DNA of 64,000 nt. Source: Sesamum alatum (taxonomy: Eukaryota; Streptophyta; Magnoliopsida; Lamiales; Pedaliaceae). The stretch covers positions 22,004,383-22,068,382 of the forward strand of contig JACGWO010000005.1 of the NCBI GenBank assembly GCA_034509735.1. Reading direction: 5' to 3'. The position numbers and the translations under genes were made by a program. Below the pieces are notes generated by a model, which saw only the letters and a list, made by a program, of their open reading frames with translations, had not been told where the DNA came from and made no database searches. This document shows, piece by piece, positions 23,935-35,924 of the stretch (within the stretch, counting starts at the first letter, position 1; each line of letters opens with the position of its first letter).

Positions 23935-24690
23935 TCAGATATCCAACGAACCGACATAAACTAGACCTGGAGTCCAGTTTATCACCCATAATCTCTTGAC
24001 ATATGCGGGGCAACCCCACACTTTCAAGTATTTGTAGGCGGCAGGCTTGCCATGCCATATCTCATATGGTGTCTGGGATATCTTCTTAGATGGCGCCAAG
24101 TTCAAAAGTTTGGCCGCCGTCTCAAGAGCATATCCCCAGAAGGACAAAGGGAGTTCGGTATAACTCATCATGGATCGGACCATGTCCAACAAGGTCTGAT
24201 TCCTCCTTTCAGACACACCATGCAACTGTGGTGTTCTAGGAGGAGTCCATTGAGAGAGAATTCCATTCTCTTTTAGATAATCAATGAATTCGCCACTTAA
24301 ATACTCTCCGCTTTGGTCCGGCCGAAGGGCTTTGATCTTACGACCGGTTTGGTTCTCTACTTCAAGTTTGTATTCCTTAAACCTTCCAAAGGCTTTAGAC
24401 TTATACCTCATAAGGTAAACATAACCATACCAGGAGTGATCATCGGTAAAGGTTATGAAGTACGAGTACCCACCCCTAGTCTGAGTATTTAATGGACCAC
24501 AGATGTCCGTATAGATCAAATTCAACAGACCGTTGGCTAGCGTGCTTTGTCTAACAAAGGGTTTTTTGGTCATCTTTTCCTTTAGACAGGATTCGCAGGT
24601 CGGTAGGGTTGTCCAAATCGTCTATTTTTGGACTTTTTGAGTCCAACAACCTTTTTATCCTATCCTTAGAAATATGACCTAACCTTCGCA
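23935..24690 (-). pseudogene. X integrase
   Basis: The frame at 23935-24573 (212 codons) has the core DLIYTDICGPL-like start, FITFTDDHSWYGYVYLMRYK, and PQLHGVSERRNQTLLDMVRS with the catalytic glutamate region. It ends with SFWGYALETAAKLLNLAPSK. The upstream HHCC finger (24574-24690) is frame-shifted. The frame ends at VGSLDI, where a base change shifts the VGYPKET stretch. The type-A protein differs clearly from type B (for example NLIYTDICGPLNTQTRGG). Confidence 0.85.
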
Positions 24691-24742
24691 TGCCAAATCT
24701 GTGCATTATCTTGATTATCATGTTTTCTTTTGTTTTCAGCAG

Positions 24743-25637
24743 TCATAATCCAATTAAACTGTTGAACACAAACATACCTGGATTGGAGAGGAGTTGTGGG
24801 CACTCCCTCTTCCAATGCCCCTTTCCTTGGCAATGCATGCAGACATTATTTTCCTTGGACAGCTGAGAACCGCGGGCCTTCCCTTTCCCTTTGCCCATTC
24901 CCACAGGGGCAACAGGGGCCCCAGGAGTGCGAGAAGGGGCCGCAACTGTCTTTCCCTTTCCCTTCTTCATCTTCCAGCGTTCGGCCCTCTTACCATTCGC
25001 TTTGGAGGTCGAAGCCTCTCCTATCAATACCGCTGGCGCCGACTTGTGGGTCGTTGCCTTGTATTGCACCAGCATGTTGATCAACTCATGAATAGACTTC
25101 TCAAGTTCGTTCATGTTGTAGTTTACAACAAACGGGTCATAGGACGGAGGAAGCGACTGGAGGATCACATCAATGTACGTGTCATGGTTAAGCCCAGCTT
25201 TAAGGTCCTTGAGCTTCTTCACTAGGGAAAGTATCTTGACCCTATGACTTTGTACAGACGATCGTTCAGCCAGCTTGGTGCCAAAGAATGCTTTTGTGGC
25301 GGCATATCTAATATGCCTGTCCGGAACCGCATAAACCTCGTTCATGCGGAGCATTACGGTGGAAACGTTGTCTAGAGCCTCTCATATTACTTCTGGATGT
25401 CGTTACACATCAAAGCCAATATGATATTGCGTACTTTCCAGTTGTCCTCATGCCATTTCTCGAACGTCAAACGTTTTTCTGGCGTGGACTCCTCTAGCAA
25501 GTCGCTCGGCGGCGGCGTTCAAGTCTTAGCCTTGGTTCTCGAAACCGAGGACAATCCTCAGGTTTCTCAGCTAGTCCGAGTTCGTTCCGTTAAATGTGTT
25601 AGTCTGAACTACCATGGTCAAAGGATTCTTAGACATA
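24743..25637 (-). pseudogene. X gag without protease
   Basis: Gag starts at 25637 (MSKNPL), but the first 90 codons contain several stops. From 25354 the frame is open for 203 codons, giving the capsid end, a KKGKGK basic stretch and the zinc knuckle CMHCQGKGHWKRECP. After LLSNPGMFVFN the sequence jumps straight to the stretch just before the integrase finger. The whole protease region, about 380 bp in E1, is missing. X could therefore not have matured its own particles after this deletion. Confidence 0.85.
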
Positions 25638-26903
25638 TCTACATTTATAAAATGTAAACAGAAATTAGAAGATGATGGTAATTATTATTCAAGTTGAAGA
25701 CATGGTCTTTTTCGTCTTTAACCCTCGCACTATTTATACGAAAGTCCACCACTCTCAAATGGAGTTTCGGGAAACCATTTCCTAGTAGGCTTGGGATCCA
25801 TAAGCGTGACCTCCATGCGCCGCTTTTACAATTCACATGAAGAAAACCTCATGGGAGATATCCAATATCATTCTCATCCAATGCGATTCCCAAGATATTT
25901 TGCCTCACCTATTCGCATGGTTCCGAGGACTCCAAGCGAACCATGTTACTCAGTATTGGGCCCGACCCATCAACCAAATCATGTCTCAACTGTTGCCCCC
26001 CACGACTCGTGAGACAGGGAAACAACGAGTGCAATCTCTTTGTTCACAACAATGGTGCAGCTTTCCCCTAGTCCAAGTGTGTCACGACTTGTGAGACCAC
26101 ACTTGGGTAGTGGTAGTTTCCACACCACATTGTTGTGGATGGAAGGCTCGGACAGATCAAAATACCATTTTGAACTAAGTCCGTTATGGGCCTAATATTT
26201 AATTTGGTCCAACCAAATGAAAGTTTGTTAATGACCGAGACCTCATCACATTAAATGTTTTAGCATGCATAAATATTCAATATTTATAAAGCGTTGAATA
26301 AATACGTCGCATGCAATAAAAACATAGCATACCTCTGTTAGGATTATCACAAGCCCAACCTAAGCGACCTACTGAGCCCGCAGTGAGTCTATGGTCTGTC
26401 TAGGGTGGTCCTACACTATTACATAAGTAATAAACCCATTGTCTTTCCAATGGGCCTTGGGCTCTTCTTCTTTTACGCCTTGATGTACACCTTGGGCCTC
26501 CAACTCCATTGGCTTGCTATAATTACAAAACAAACCTCACCAAAACTAACTACTCTCATTACAAATGAAGGTAATACATGGAAAGAAAATAAACAAGCCC
26601 AATTAATCAAGCAATTTTGATCTAAGTAAAAATTCAATAATTCCAACATAAAAATTGCAAAATTAATTCTTTTTCAGAAAATATGTAGAAATCACCAAAA
26701 TATCCAATTTTCAGAAAAACATCGAAAACCGGCACAAAACGGCCCAGCCGTTGTGCCTGTTGGCCGGCCGCCCGCACAGGGCTGTGTGCGCACACGCGCG
26801 CCTTCTGTGCAGTGCTGGCCCAGTGGCTAGCACCTTTAATGTCTGCGCAAAGCGCGCCGCGCGCCTTTGCGTTGAATCCGCGCGCGCGGGTCAAAGCCCA
26901 GCG
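25638..26903 (-). other. X leader, first part (up to the Z insertion)
   Basis: Untranslated leader of X, AT-rich with a GC-rich stretch at 26730-26903. It ends in CAGCG, the target site of Z, and resumes at 37869. From 26030 on it is repeated almost identically at 35045-35924. Confidence 0.8.
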
Positions 26904-28921
26904 TGAAAGAAAATCCGGTGGATCGTCCCGGGAATTGCGCGAATGCGGAAGCGCGGTAAAAATAAACATATTAAAATTTAGAAAATAAAAGGCATGCTTT
27001 TAATTTAAAGAACACGCTCAAGGGGTGTGCCCTTGAGGTTCCCGGGCGTTCGGTGTATCTCATGATCATAAAACAATTAAATAAATCATGGAGGCCATAG
27101 AGTTGAAAAATAAAGACGGACGAAAATCTTAAACGAGACCTACCCGTTGTCGTTTTCGTCTTCAACTGCTACTCGCGTTGTTCCCCGATTTGGAGGATCT
27201 CAAGACCTCGTTCTTGAGATCCTCCAAATCGTGACACACGATCCACCACGTATCTTGCACGTCGGGCTAGCAACGAACAAGTATTATTTTTGGAGTGGAC
27301 GAATCAATAACTCGTTATCAATTAACGGTATTGGTTCGTCTAAGTTCTTGATGTTCCAAGAACAAAAAGAACTAAGGAAAAATATTTTCTTGCTAGAGAA
27401 AGAGAGAGGGGGCGGACGAGATGTAGGAGAGGGAGAGTGTGTGTTGTGTGTGTTTTTCAAGAATCATCATCTTCTTAAATGTTGGAAGCTAGGGGTTTAT
27501 ATAGAGGAAGAGTTTAATCCTCTTTAAACTCAAACTCTAAGTAACCTAATTTGACTAGGATTTTGACCTAGTCAAAATTCTAGTCAAACTAGTGTTTGAC
27601 CTAGTCTAATGAATCCTAGCCTTTCATCTCCCCTTTCCATCTCAACCGTTGATTTTAATTTAATGGAATATTTAAATCCTATTAAATATTCCAAAAGGCT
27701 AAAAGAATAAATATAATATAATAAATAAATATTACAATTTATTCTAAGCCCATTAAATCAATCCTTTTAATAAATCCTATTTATTAATTTAATTCCCTTT
27801 ATCAAATAGAAGGAATTAATTTCTCCAAGAAAATATAGGACCCGATTAAATCTAATTTAATCATTCCTTTACTCCAATATTTAATTCTAAATTAAATACT
27901 AAGTGTGTGTGTGGATAGTGTGTGACTATTTAGGTTCACCATTCAGCTAGACTTGGTCGGATTCCTAGAATCCGTCCGTTACCATGGGTGGCCATCTAGC
28001 AACGGTCCATGGCACTAGAGACTAGGTGAAATTTTCGGGGATGAACATTTAGGCTCTAACAGTACACTTGTCCTTCTGTCTTCGGTCTCATCACTTAGGG
28101 TCTAGGGCACGGAAAATGCAAGTACCCATTTTGGACCTAAGTGTCGGTCTGTCCTCACCAAACGCCGCAAGGGAAACCTTTTCCCTTCTGTTCAGTCACT
28201 GTGGCCACAGATTTCAAGGACAAGACACAGAGCATATATGAGACTCAACTGTCAACACCTTTTTGACAGGAGACAGATCCTTTCTTGGAAACTACTGTCA
28301 CTTTGTACACCCGAGCTGCACTAGACATGGCTTATGACTACTCAAGAGTATTTTGGCAATCTCTCACCATATCTAAGATACAGACCTGATGTACAGGTAA
28401 ACTCAGCAGTTCCTCAAGTCAAAGGACTTGGCCTGTACCGTTGGAACCGGGAATACACGTCATACCTTGCTGACCATACTCAAGGCCCTCCGTAAGACGG
28501 TTCCCGCGAGTCATCTCAGTCAGCTGCTTCCTAGCACGCTGACCCACTAACACTGCTTAGACGACCTTCGTCACCCGTCGATGAAATACCACAGCAGATG
28601 CTTAGTGCAAGTCTCAAAGGGAATCCCGGTACCCATTTTCGGGATTCCTTGACTTGGAGATTTCCGTACTAATTCGGTGAGACTGATTTCATGGACCTAC
28701 CTCCAAGCGTAGTCCCAGTCCCCAAAAACGTTACTCAGTTCGTGGGCTTTGTTTGCGTAGTGAACAGAAATGTAAATGCAGATAAGTGAACGTAAACAAA
28801 GTATTGCCATATGAATTTTCACTTCTTTATTCATAAATATTTTATCAAATACCAAAGAATTGTCTAGACATAGGTTACATATTCCTGCCAAAATTGGCTT
28901 ACATGGTCACCTATTCTAACA
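26904..28921 (-). repeat. Type-B LTR, left LTR of Z
   Basis: 2018 bp. The plus strand runs from TGAAAGAAAATCCGG to CTATTCTAACA. It is flanked on the left by CAGCG and on the right by the polypurine tract. It is nearly identical to 35925-37868 except for about 70 bp (around 27595-27665) absent there and a short difference near 27190-27215. Confidence 0.92.
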
Positions 28922-28933
28922 ATCTCCCACTTG
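28922..28933 (-). other. Z polypurine tract
   Basis: CAAGTGGGAGAT on the minus strand, directly next to the 3' LTR, as in Y. Confidence 0.8.
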
Positions 28934-28937
28934 ACCT

Positions 28938-29939
28938 TTAAAGCCAATTGCCCATATGCTTAATCCCCATCTTCTCAAGATGTTGCGTATGAGCGCTCTG
29001 CGACATAGGCTTTGTCAGCGGGTCTGCTGTGTTGTCTGCCGAGTTGACTCGGTCCATCTGGACGTCACCTCTTCCTACCATTTCTCTAAGAAGATGGTAG
29101 CGTCTAAGAATGTGTTTGGAACGGTGATGAGATCTCGGTTCCTTTGCTTGCGCTATAGCGTCGTTGTTATCACAAAAGATGACAACGGGCTCGGCGATGC
29201 TAAGCACCACACCCAACTCTTGGATGTAGTTTCTCATCCAAACCGCTTCCTTAGCAGCTTCTGAAGCTGCTATGTATTCAGCCTCTGTGGTGGAGTCAGC
29301 AATGGTTGCTTGCTTGGAACTTTTCCAAGCTACTACTCCTCCATTGAGTTTGAATACGTACCCCGATTGAGACTTGGCATCATCGTCATCAGACTGGAAG
29401 CTAGCGTCGCTAAAGCCTTCCAGAATTAGTTCTCCATTGCCATAGACTAGGAACATTTCCTTAGTCCTTCTTAGGTACTTAAGGATGCCCTTAACAGCAT
29501 TCCAATGTGCCTCTCCTGCGCAGGACTGATATCTGCTTGTCACGCTCAAAGCGTACGCAATGTCAGGCCTAGTGCAGTGGACCGCATATTGTATGCTACC
29601 TACGGCGGAGGCATAGAGGATGACCTTCATCCTTTCAAGTTCCTCATCAGTCTGTGGGGACTGTTTCTTGGATAACTTGATCCCATGCCTTATTGGAAGG
29701 AATCCTCGTTTGGAGTTGTCCATTCGATATCTCTTTAGGACTTTCTCCATATACGAGTTTTGGGTGAGTCCTAACATCCTTTTAGATCTGTCCCTGACAA
29801 TCTGGATGCCTAGGATGTAGGAGGCTTCACCCAAGTCCTTCATGGAAAACTGAGTTGACAACCATGCTTTTGTGTTTCCTAACATTCTGACGTCATTACC
29901 AATGAGCAGAATGTCATCCACATAAAGCACTAGGAACAC
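28938..29939 (-). pseudogene. Z reverse transcriptase end and complete RNase H (333 codons open)
   Basis: Best preserved RNase H of the window. It begins with FLVLYVDDILLIGND, the YVDD catalytic box, then the thumb region, and RNase H with GFSDASFQSDDDDAKSQSGY, TTEAEYIAASEAAKEAVWM and VVIFCDNNDAIAQAKEP. It ends with the normal C-terminus HTQHLEKMGIKHMGNWL. The frame itself is intact but is cut off from the rest of pol by a one-base deletion near 29985. The methionine at 29939 is not a natural start. Confidence 0.9.
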
Positions 29940-30555
29940 TATTGAGCTCCCACTGACCTTCTTGTATACACAAGGGTCGGATTCGTTTTGATGAAGTCAT
30001 AACCCCGTATTACTTCATCAAATCGAATGTTCCAACTTCGGGAGGCTTGTTTGAGGCCATAGATGGACTTCTGGAGGCGACAGACTTTCTGTTCTTCTCC
30101 AGTGACCGTGAAACCCTGCGGCTCATCCATATAGATCTCTTCTTCAATGAAACCGTTGAGGAAGGCCGTTTTCACGTCCATCTGCCATATCTCATAGTCA
30201 TACCATGCTGCTATGGCGAGCAGAATCCGAATGGACTTAGCCATGGCTACTGGCGAGTAGGTATCCTCAAAATCGACCCCGGTTGTTGAGTGTATCCCTT
30301 AGCTACAAGCCTAGCCTTAAAGGTTGTGACTTCTCCATCAACGCCAAGTTTGCGCTTGTAGACCCACTTACAGCCTACTGGCTTAACACCTTTCGGTGGA
30401 TCTACAAGACTCCAGACTTGGTTCTCGCTCATGGAGTCCATTTCGGCTTTCATGGCCTCAAGCCATCTCCCGGAGTCGATGTCAGACATCGCTTCTCCAT
30501 AAGTCTTAGGATCGTTATCCAAAAGATCGGTCGCACCTAGAAAGCCATATCTCAT
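29939..30555 (-). pseudogene. Z reverse transcriptase N-terminal part
   Basis: Two frames. 30247-30555 carries CKWVYKRKLGVDGEVTTFKA and a small lesion near 30280 (after KGYTQQPG). 29939-30244 carries AMAKSIRILLAIAAWYDYEI, MDVKTAFLNGFIEEEIYMDE and KVCRLQKSIYGLKQASRSWN. The second frame ends in a shifted tail because one base is missing in the K-N-E-S codons near 29985. Confidence 0.88.
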
Positions 30556-30608
30556 TGGAGGTCTGGACTCTCTAGTGGACCTACGGAGAACGGGAACGTC
30601 AGTGGTGA

Positions 30609-31793
30609 CTATGGGCGCTGACTGTATCGGAGCCGGTGGTTCAGGAACCAGGGCTGGCTGTTCCTGAGGCTGTCCTTCATGCCTAGCACGTTGGACTTCT
30701 CGAGGTTGGTCAGCCCTTCGGCTGTTAATCTGAATCCTCTAAGTGAGGGTTCCGCGGCTTCTTCTGATGGCTGGATTCCATCACTTGATTCCTCAAGGAT
30801 CAGCTCATCAAGTTGGATATCCTCCGGGAAGCCTTGCTCCAAGAATACTGCATTTCCTGAAACAAACACCTTTTGTTCCAAGGGGTCATAAAAGTAATAA
30901 CCCGCAGTTTCTTTAGGATATCCAACGAACCTGCATAAGCTAGACCTAGATTCTAACTTATCTCCCACTAACCTCTTGACGTATGCGGGGCTACCCCACA
31001 CTTTCAAGTAGCTGTAGGATGCAGGCTTGCCGTGCCATATCTCATATGGCGTTTGGGTCAATGTGCTAGTAGGCGCCAAATTCAATAATTTGGCCGCCGT
31101 TTCTAGTGCATAGCCCCAAAACGATAAGGGCAATTTGGTAAAACTCATCATGGACCGAACCATGTTCAACAGGGTTCGATTCCTCCTTTCAGAGACACCA
31201 TTTAACTGCGGTGTTCCTGGAGGTGTCCATTCTGATATTATACCATGTTCTTTTAGATAGTCTAGGAACTCCGTACTAAGGTATTCACCGCCTCGGTCCG
31301 ACCGAAGGATTTTAATTTTGCAGTTGGTTTGGTTCTCCACTTCAAGTCTGAATTCTTTAAACCTCTCAAGAGCTTCAGACTTGTACCTCATCAGGTAAAC
31401 ATAACCATACCGTGAATGATCATCGGTGAAGGTTATGAAGTAGGAGAACCCACCTCGGGCCTGCGTCCTTAGTGGTCCACATACGTCTGTATGGACCAAG
31501 TCCAACAGACCTGTGGCAAGCCTGCTTTGTCCTATAAAGGGCCTCTTGGTCATTTTCCCTCTTAGACAAGACTCACAAGTTGGTAGATCGCTCAAGTTCC
31601 CAACCTCTAGGTTCTTTGAGTCTACCAACCTTTTCATCCTATCTTGGGATATGTGACCTAGCCTAGCGTGCCACAAACGTGCTTTCCCGTTATTATCTAA
31701 TTTTCGTTTGTGTTGTGCATTGAGGACGAAATTCGTTTTGTTGCAAGATATAGAGTCCGTTATGTAATGTACCAAGTAGATGAGCAATTCCAC
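30609..31793 (-). pseudogene. Z integrase (394-codon frame)
   Basis: Holds the HHCC zinc finger (LWHARLGHISQDRMKRL to CESCLRGKMTKRPF) and the catalytic core with HTDVCGPL, DDHSRYGYVYLMRYK and PQLNGVSERRNRTLL. It continues with FWGYALETAAKLLNLAPTST and VGYPKETAGYYFYDPLEQKV. A one-base insertion near 31740 separates it from the protease frame upstream, and a deletion near 30727 shifts the end out of the proline-rich linker. The role would be insertion of element DNA into the host chromosome. Confidence 0.9.
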
Positions 31794-32988
31794 ACCTCAT
31801 CAAATAAAAGCAATTTTTATTGATTCTAAACTCATTACCACTATTGTCCAACAATGGAATGGAAATGATGTTTTTAATCATACTGGGTACAAAATAAACT
31901 TGTTCTAAATCTATGCTAATATTATCACTAATCACTAGAGTGGCGGATCCTACTGCTTCTGCCGAGATGGCCTTGCCATTCCCAAGCTTCAGGATCATGT
32001 CCCCGCTACCCAGTTTTCTGCTTCTTTTCAACACCTGCAGGTCATTGCAAATGTGAACTCCACAGCCGGTATCTAATACCCAAGAGGCAGAACTAGTGAC
32101 CATATTAACCTCAATCACATATATACCTTGGTTCGAGAAGAGTTTGGGGCACTCTCTCTTCCAATGCCCTTTCTCACGGCAGTTGATACATATGTCATAT
32201 GCCTTTGACTGTTGCTTGGAGACAACCTTTCCCTTTCCTTTGCCTTTCCCCTCTTTGGCAATGGGAACACTCTTAGTGTTCGTAGCTGCTTTGACGGCCT
32301 TTCCCTTCCCTTTCTTCTTCTTCCAACGTCCGGCACCCTTGCCTTTCGTATTAGAAGTCGGAGCACCTCCAAACAGTACCGAAGGCGTGGACTTCTTAGT
32401 CGTTGCCTCGTATTGCACCAACATATTGATCAACTCATGAATGCCCTTCTCAAGTGCGTTCATGTTGTAGTTGACGATAAATTGGTCAAAGGAGGGTGAG
32501 AGTGACTGAAGGATCACATCTATGTACGTTTCATTATCGAGACCTGCCTTTAGGTCCTCGAGCTTTTCCACCAGGGTAAGCATTTTAACCCCGTGCTCTT
32601 GTACGGAGGATCCTTCTGTCATTTTAGTTCCAAAGAACGCCTTGGTCGCGACATACCTAGTATGCCGGTCCGGGACTGCATAGCAATCCTTTAGGCGAGC
32701 CATAATGGAAGGGACATCGTCTAGCCTTTCATACTGCTTCTGAATCTCATTGGTCATCGAAGCAAGTATGATGCTACGGACCTTCCGGTTATCCTTATGC
32801 CAAGTCTCGAACGTCTCACGTTCTTCTGGCGTGGATCCTTCCGGTAAGGTCCTAGGGAGAGGCTCGTCCATGACGTAGCCTTGGTTCTCGTAATCTAGGA
32901 CTATCCTGAGATTTCGCAAACCAGTCGTTGTAGTTTGTTCCATTGAATTTGTTTGTCTCAAGAATGTGGAAAGTGGGTTTTTAGACAT
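31693..32988 (-). pseudogene. Z gag and protease (431-codon frame)
   Basis: Starts MSKNPLSTFLRQTNSMEQTT. Residues 9-23 differ from E1 because a one-base deletion near 32970 is cancelled by a one-base insertion near 32925, so the frame is restored. Then come the capsid, the basic GKGKGKGK stretch, the zinc knuckle CINCREKGHWKRECP and the protease WVLDTGCGVHICND with intact D-T-G. It ends where an insertion near 31740 shifts the frame before integrase. Confidence 0.9.
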
Positions 32989-35044
32989 TTTAAAATCTAC
33001 ATTTTAGAAAACAGCGCGCGATCAGCAGAAAATAAAAGACGGTGGTTTGATAAAATAATTAAATGCATGGACTTTAGTCATTTAATGCTCCCACTATTTA
33101 TATGAAAACACGGTACTCTCAAACGTGATTTTCGGGAAATCCTTTCCAAGTGGGCTTGGGATCCACAGCGATTTTTCCCATACCCCGCTTTTACGATTCG
33201 CATGGAAAAGATCCTGTGGGAGGTATTCCATACCATTCTCGTTCCACGAGATTCCCAAGATTATTGCCTCACCCTTTCACATGATCCCGAGGACTCCAAG
33301 CGAATCATGTTAATTGGGCGTTAGACCCAACCCAATCGACCGAGCCACGGACCCACTGGTACCCCCACGACTCGTGAGACAGGTAGCAGCAGCCCGCTTT
33401 TCGTTCATGACATAATGCAGCTTCCTTTTAGTACAATAACGTGCCACGACTCGTGAGACCACGCTATTGACCTAAAGCAGCTTCCTAACTATGCCATGGA
33501 TTGGAAGGCATGGACAAACTCCTAGAGTTCATGTCCACTTTGTCTAGGGTCTAATATTTTGACATTGGTCCAACCAATGTGAGAGTAAGTAATGACCGAG
33601 ATCTCAAATAAATATCTACACATACATCCATAATGCGTAAATAAACCATTCATAGCAGTTATACGATAAATAAATAATCCATTCATCCATCATCATAACC
33701 ACATGCAAAATTAAAGCCTAGCACGCCCCTGTTGGATGATCACGAGCCCGAATCCTATGCGATCCACTGAGCCCGCAGTGGATCTATGGTCAATCTAGGG
33801 TTGGTCCTATATTATTACATTAATAGTAATCCAATCATCATGCTGATGGGCCTTGGTCTCCTTTTCTCTTTCTTCACTTCATGGAAAACACCAAGGGGCC
33901 TCCCGTCTGGGCTCTCCATGTGGTCCTTCCTTCTTCTCCACCAATTACAAAAAAAGGAAACCTCACTCCTAGTCTACTCTCATTACATATTAAAAATAGA
34001 AACCCCAGCGAAAACCCGGGGGAGTACATAAGGAGGGAGGTAGAATGCCTTATTATTCCAAGGCAACTAGAAAGAGAGAAGGAGAAAGCAGTAAAAGAGG
34101 CACACAGGCCCCAACAGAAAATAAACCATACATCCGGTCTTAGGGCTCGCGATCATCCATTTCCATCCAACACACATAATCACATGATCCAATCACATAA
34201 TTACATAATATCAACAACATATGATTTCCAATCATAAATATCAAAAATAATTAATGAATATGTGCACAACGTGTGAAAAATAAAACACAAATATTGGTAA
34301 TAATATTTTCTTGTTTTAGGAAAACCTTTCCTCATTATTTTAAGTAAAATAACCCCGGGATTCCGAATCCAATTTATTTTACTCCTAAAATAATGTCTTT
34401 TAGAAAAATAGGCATAATTGAACCAAAAACGATTTTTCAGAATTAATTCAAAATTAAAACTGAAAATAATTAAAAAAATAAAAGAAAATTACTGCTAGGG
34501 TTTTGAAACCCTAGCAGCAGCAGCTGCCGCCGCCGCCGCCGCCGCCGCCGGCTCGCCGGCACGCGCGCAGGCACTGCCTGGCCGGGCGCGCGCGCGCAGG
34601 CCCCCTTGCCTGCGTGCGCGCGCGCCTGGCTGGCAGCGCGCTGCGCGGCCTGGCATGCCGGCAGGCCGCCGCGCGCGCAGGCTCCCCTGCCTTGCGCGCG
34701 CGCTGGCCTGCTGGCTGTCGGCCGTGCCGTGCGCAGTGCGTGCGCAGACGCGCACTGGGCACGCCTGCCGGGCGCGCGCGCGCAGACTCCTTCGTCTGCG
34801 TGCGCGCGCGCCTGGCGGGGCCGCCCAGGGCCCGTCCGCGCGGACTCGCAGGCGCGCGGCCTTGCGCGCGCGCGCGCGCCTGGAGGCGCTGCCCTGCGCG
34901 CAGCCTTCCTGCGCGCTGCCCCCGCGCGGCAAAGGCTGGGCGGGCGCGCGCAGGCCTCCCTTGCCTGCGCGAGTCTACCCTGTCGGCAGCGTGCGGCTGC
35001 GCGCGGCCAGCCCTCCCAGCTGGCCGGCTGCGTCGTTTCCGTTT
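32989..35044 (-). other. Z leader with GC-rich tract (34497-35040)
   Basis: Close match to E1's leader up to GTTCAAT at about 35045, where E1 continues to its primer binding site but Z switches to X leader. It contains a GCC run (34520-34551) and a 540-bp tract of GCGCGC-rich sequence. No protein could be supported. Confidence 0.7.
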
Positions 35045-35924
35045 TCCGTTCAATCTCTTTGTTCACAACAATGGTGCAGCTTTCCCATAGTCCAAGTGTG
35101 TCACGACTTGTGAGACCAGACTTGGGTAGTGCTAGTTTCCACACCACATTGTTGTGGATGGAAGGCTCGGACAGATCAAAATACCATTTTGAACTAAGTC
35201 CGTTATGGGCCTAATATTTAATTTGGTCCAACCAAATGAAAGTTTGTTAATGACCGAGACCTCATCACATTAAATGTTTTAGCATGCATAAATATTCAAT
35301 ATTTATAAAGCGTTGAATAAATACGTCGCATGCAATAAAAACATAGCATACCTCTGTTAGGATTATCACAAGCCCAACCTATGCGACCTACTGAGCCCGC
35401 AGTGAGTCTATGGTCTGTCTAGGGTGGTCCTACACTATTACATAAGTAATAAACCCATTGTCTTTCCAATGGGCCTTGGGGCTCTTCTTCTTTTACGCCT
35501 TGATGTACACCTTGGGCCTCCAACTCCATTGGCTTGTTATAATTACAAAAACAAACCTCACCAAAACTAACTACTCTCATTACAAATGAAGGTAATACAT
35601 GGAAAGAAAATAAACAAGCCCAATTAATCAAGCAATTTTGATCTAAGTAAAAATTCAATAATTCCAACATAAAAATTGCTAAATTAATTCTTTTTCAGAA
35701 AATATGTAGAAATCACCAAAAAATCCAATTTTCAGAAAAACATCGAAAACCGGCACAAAACGGCCCAGCCGTTGTGCCTGTTGGCCGGCCGCCCGCACAG
35801 GGCTGTGTGCGCACACGCGCGCCTTCTGTGCAGTGCTGGCCCAGTGGCTAGCACCTTTAATGTCTGCGCAAAGCGCGCCGCGCGCCTTTGCGTTGAATCC
35901 GCGCACGCGGGTCAAAGCCCAGCG
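35045..35924 (-). repeat. Second copy of X leader inside Z
   Basis: Nearly identical to 26030-26903, beginning at the shared word CAATCTCTTTGTTCAC and ending with CAGCG. It includes the same GC-rich stretch and the same fragments of the gag-proximal leader. It marks the breakpoint of a duplication that also covers the following LTR. Confidence 0.92.
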
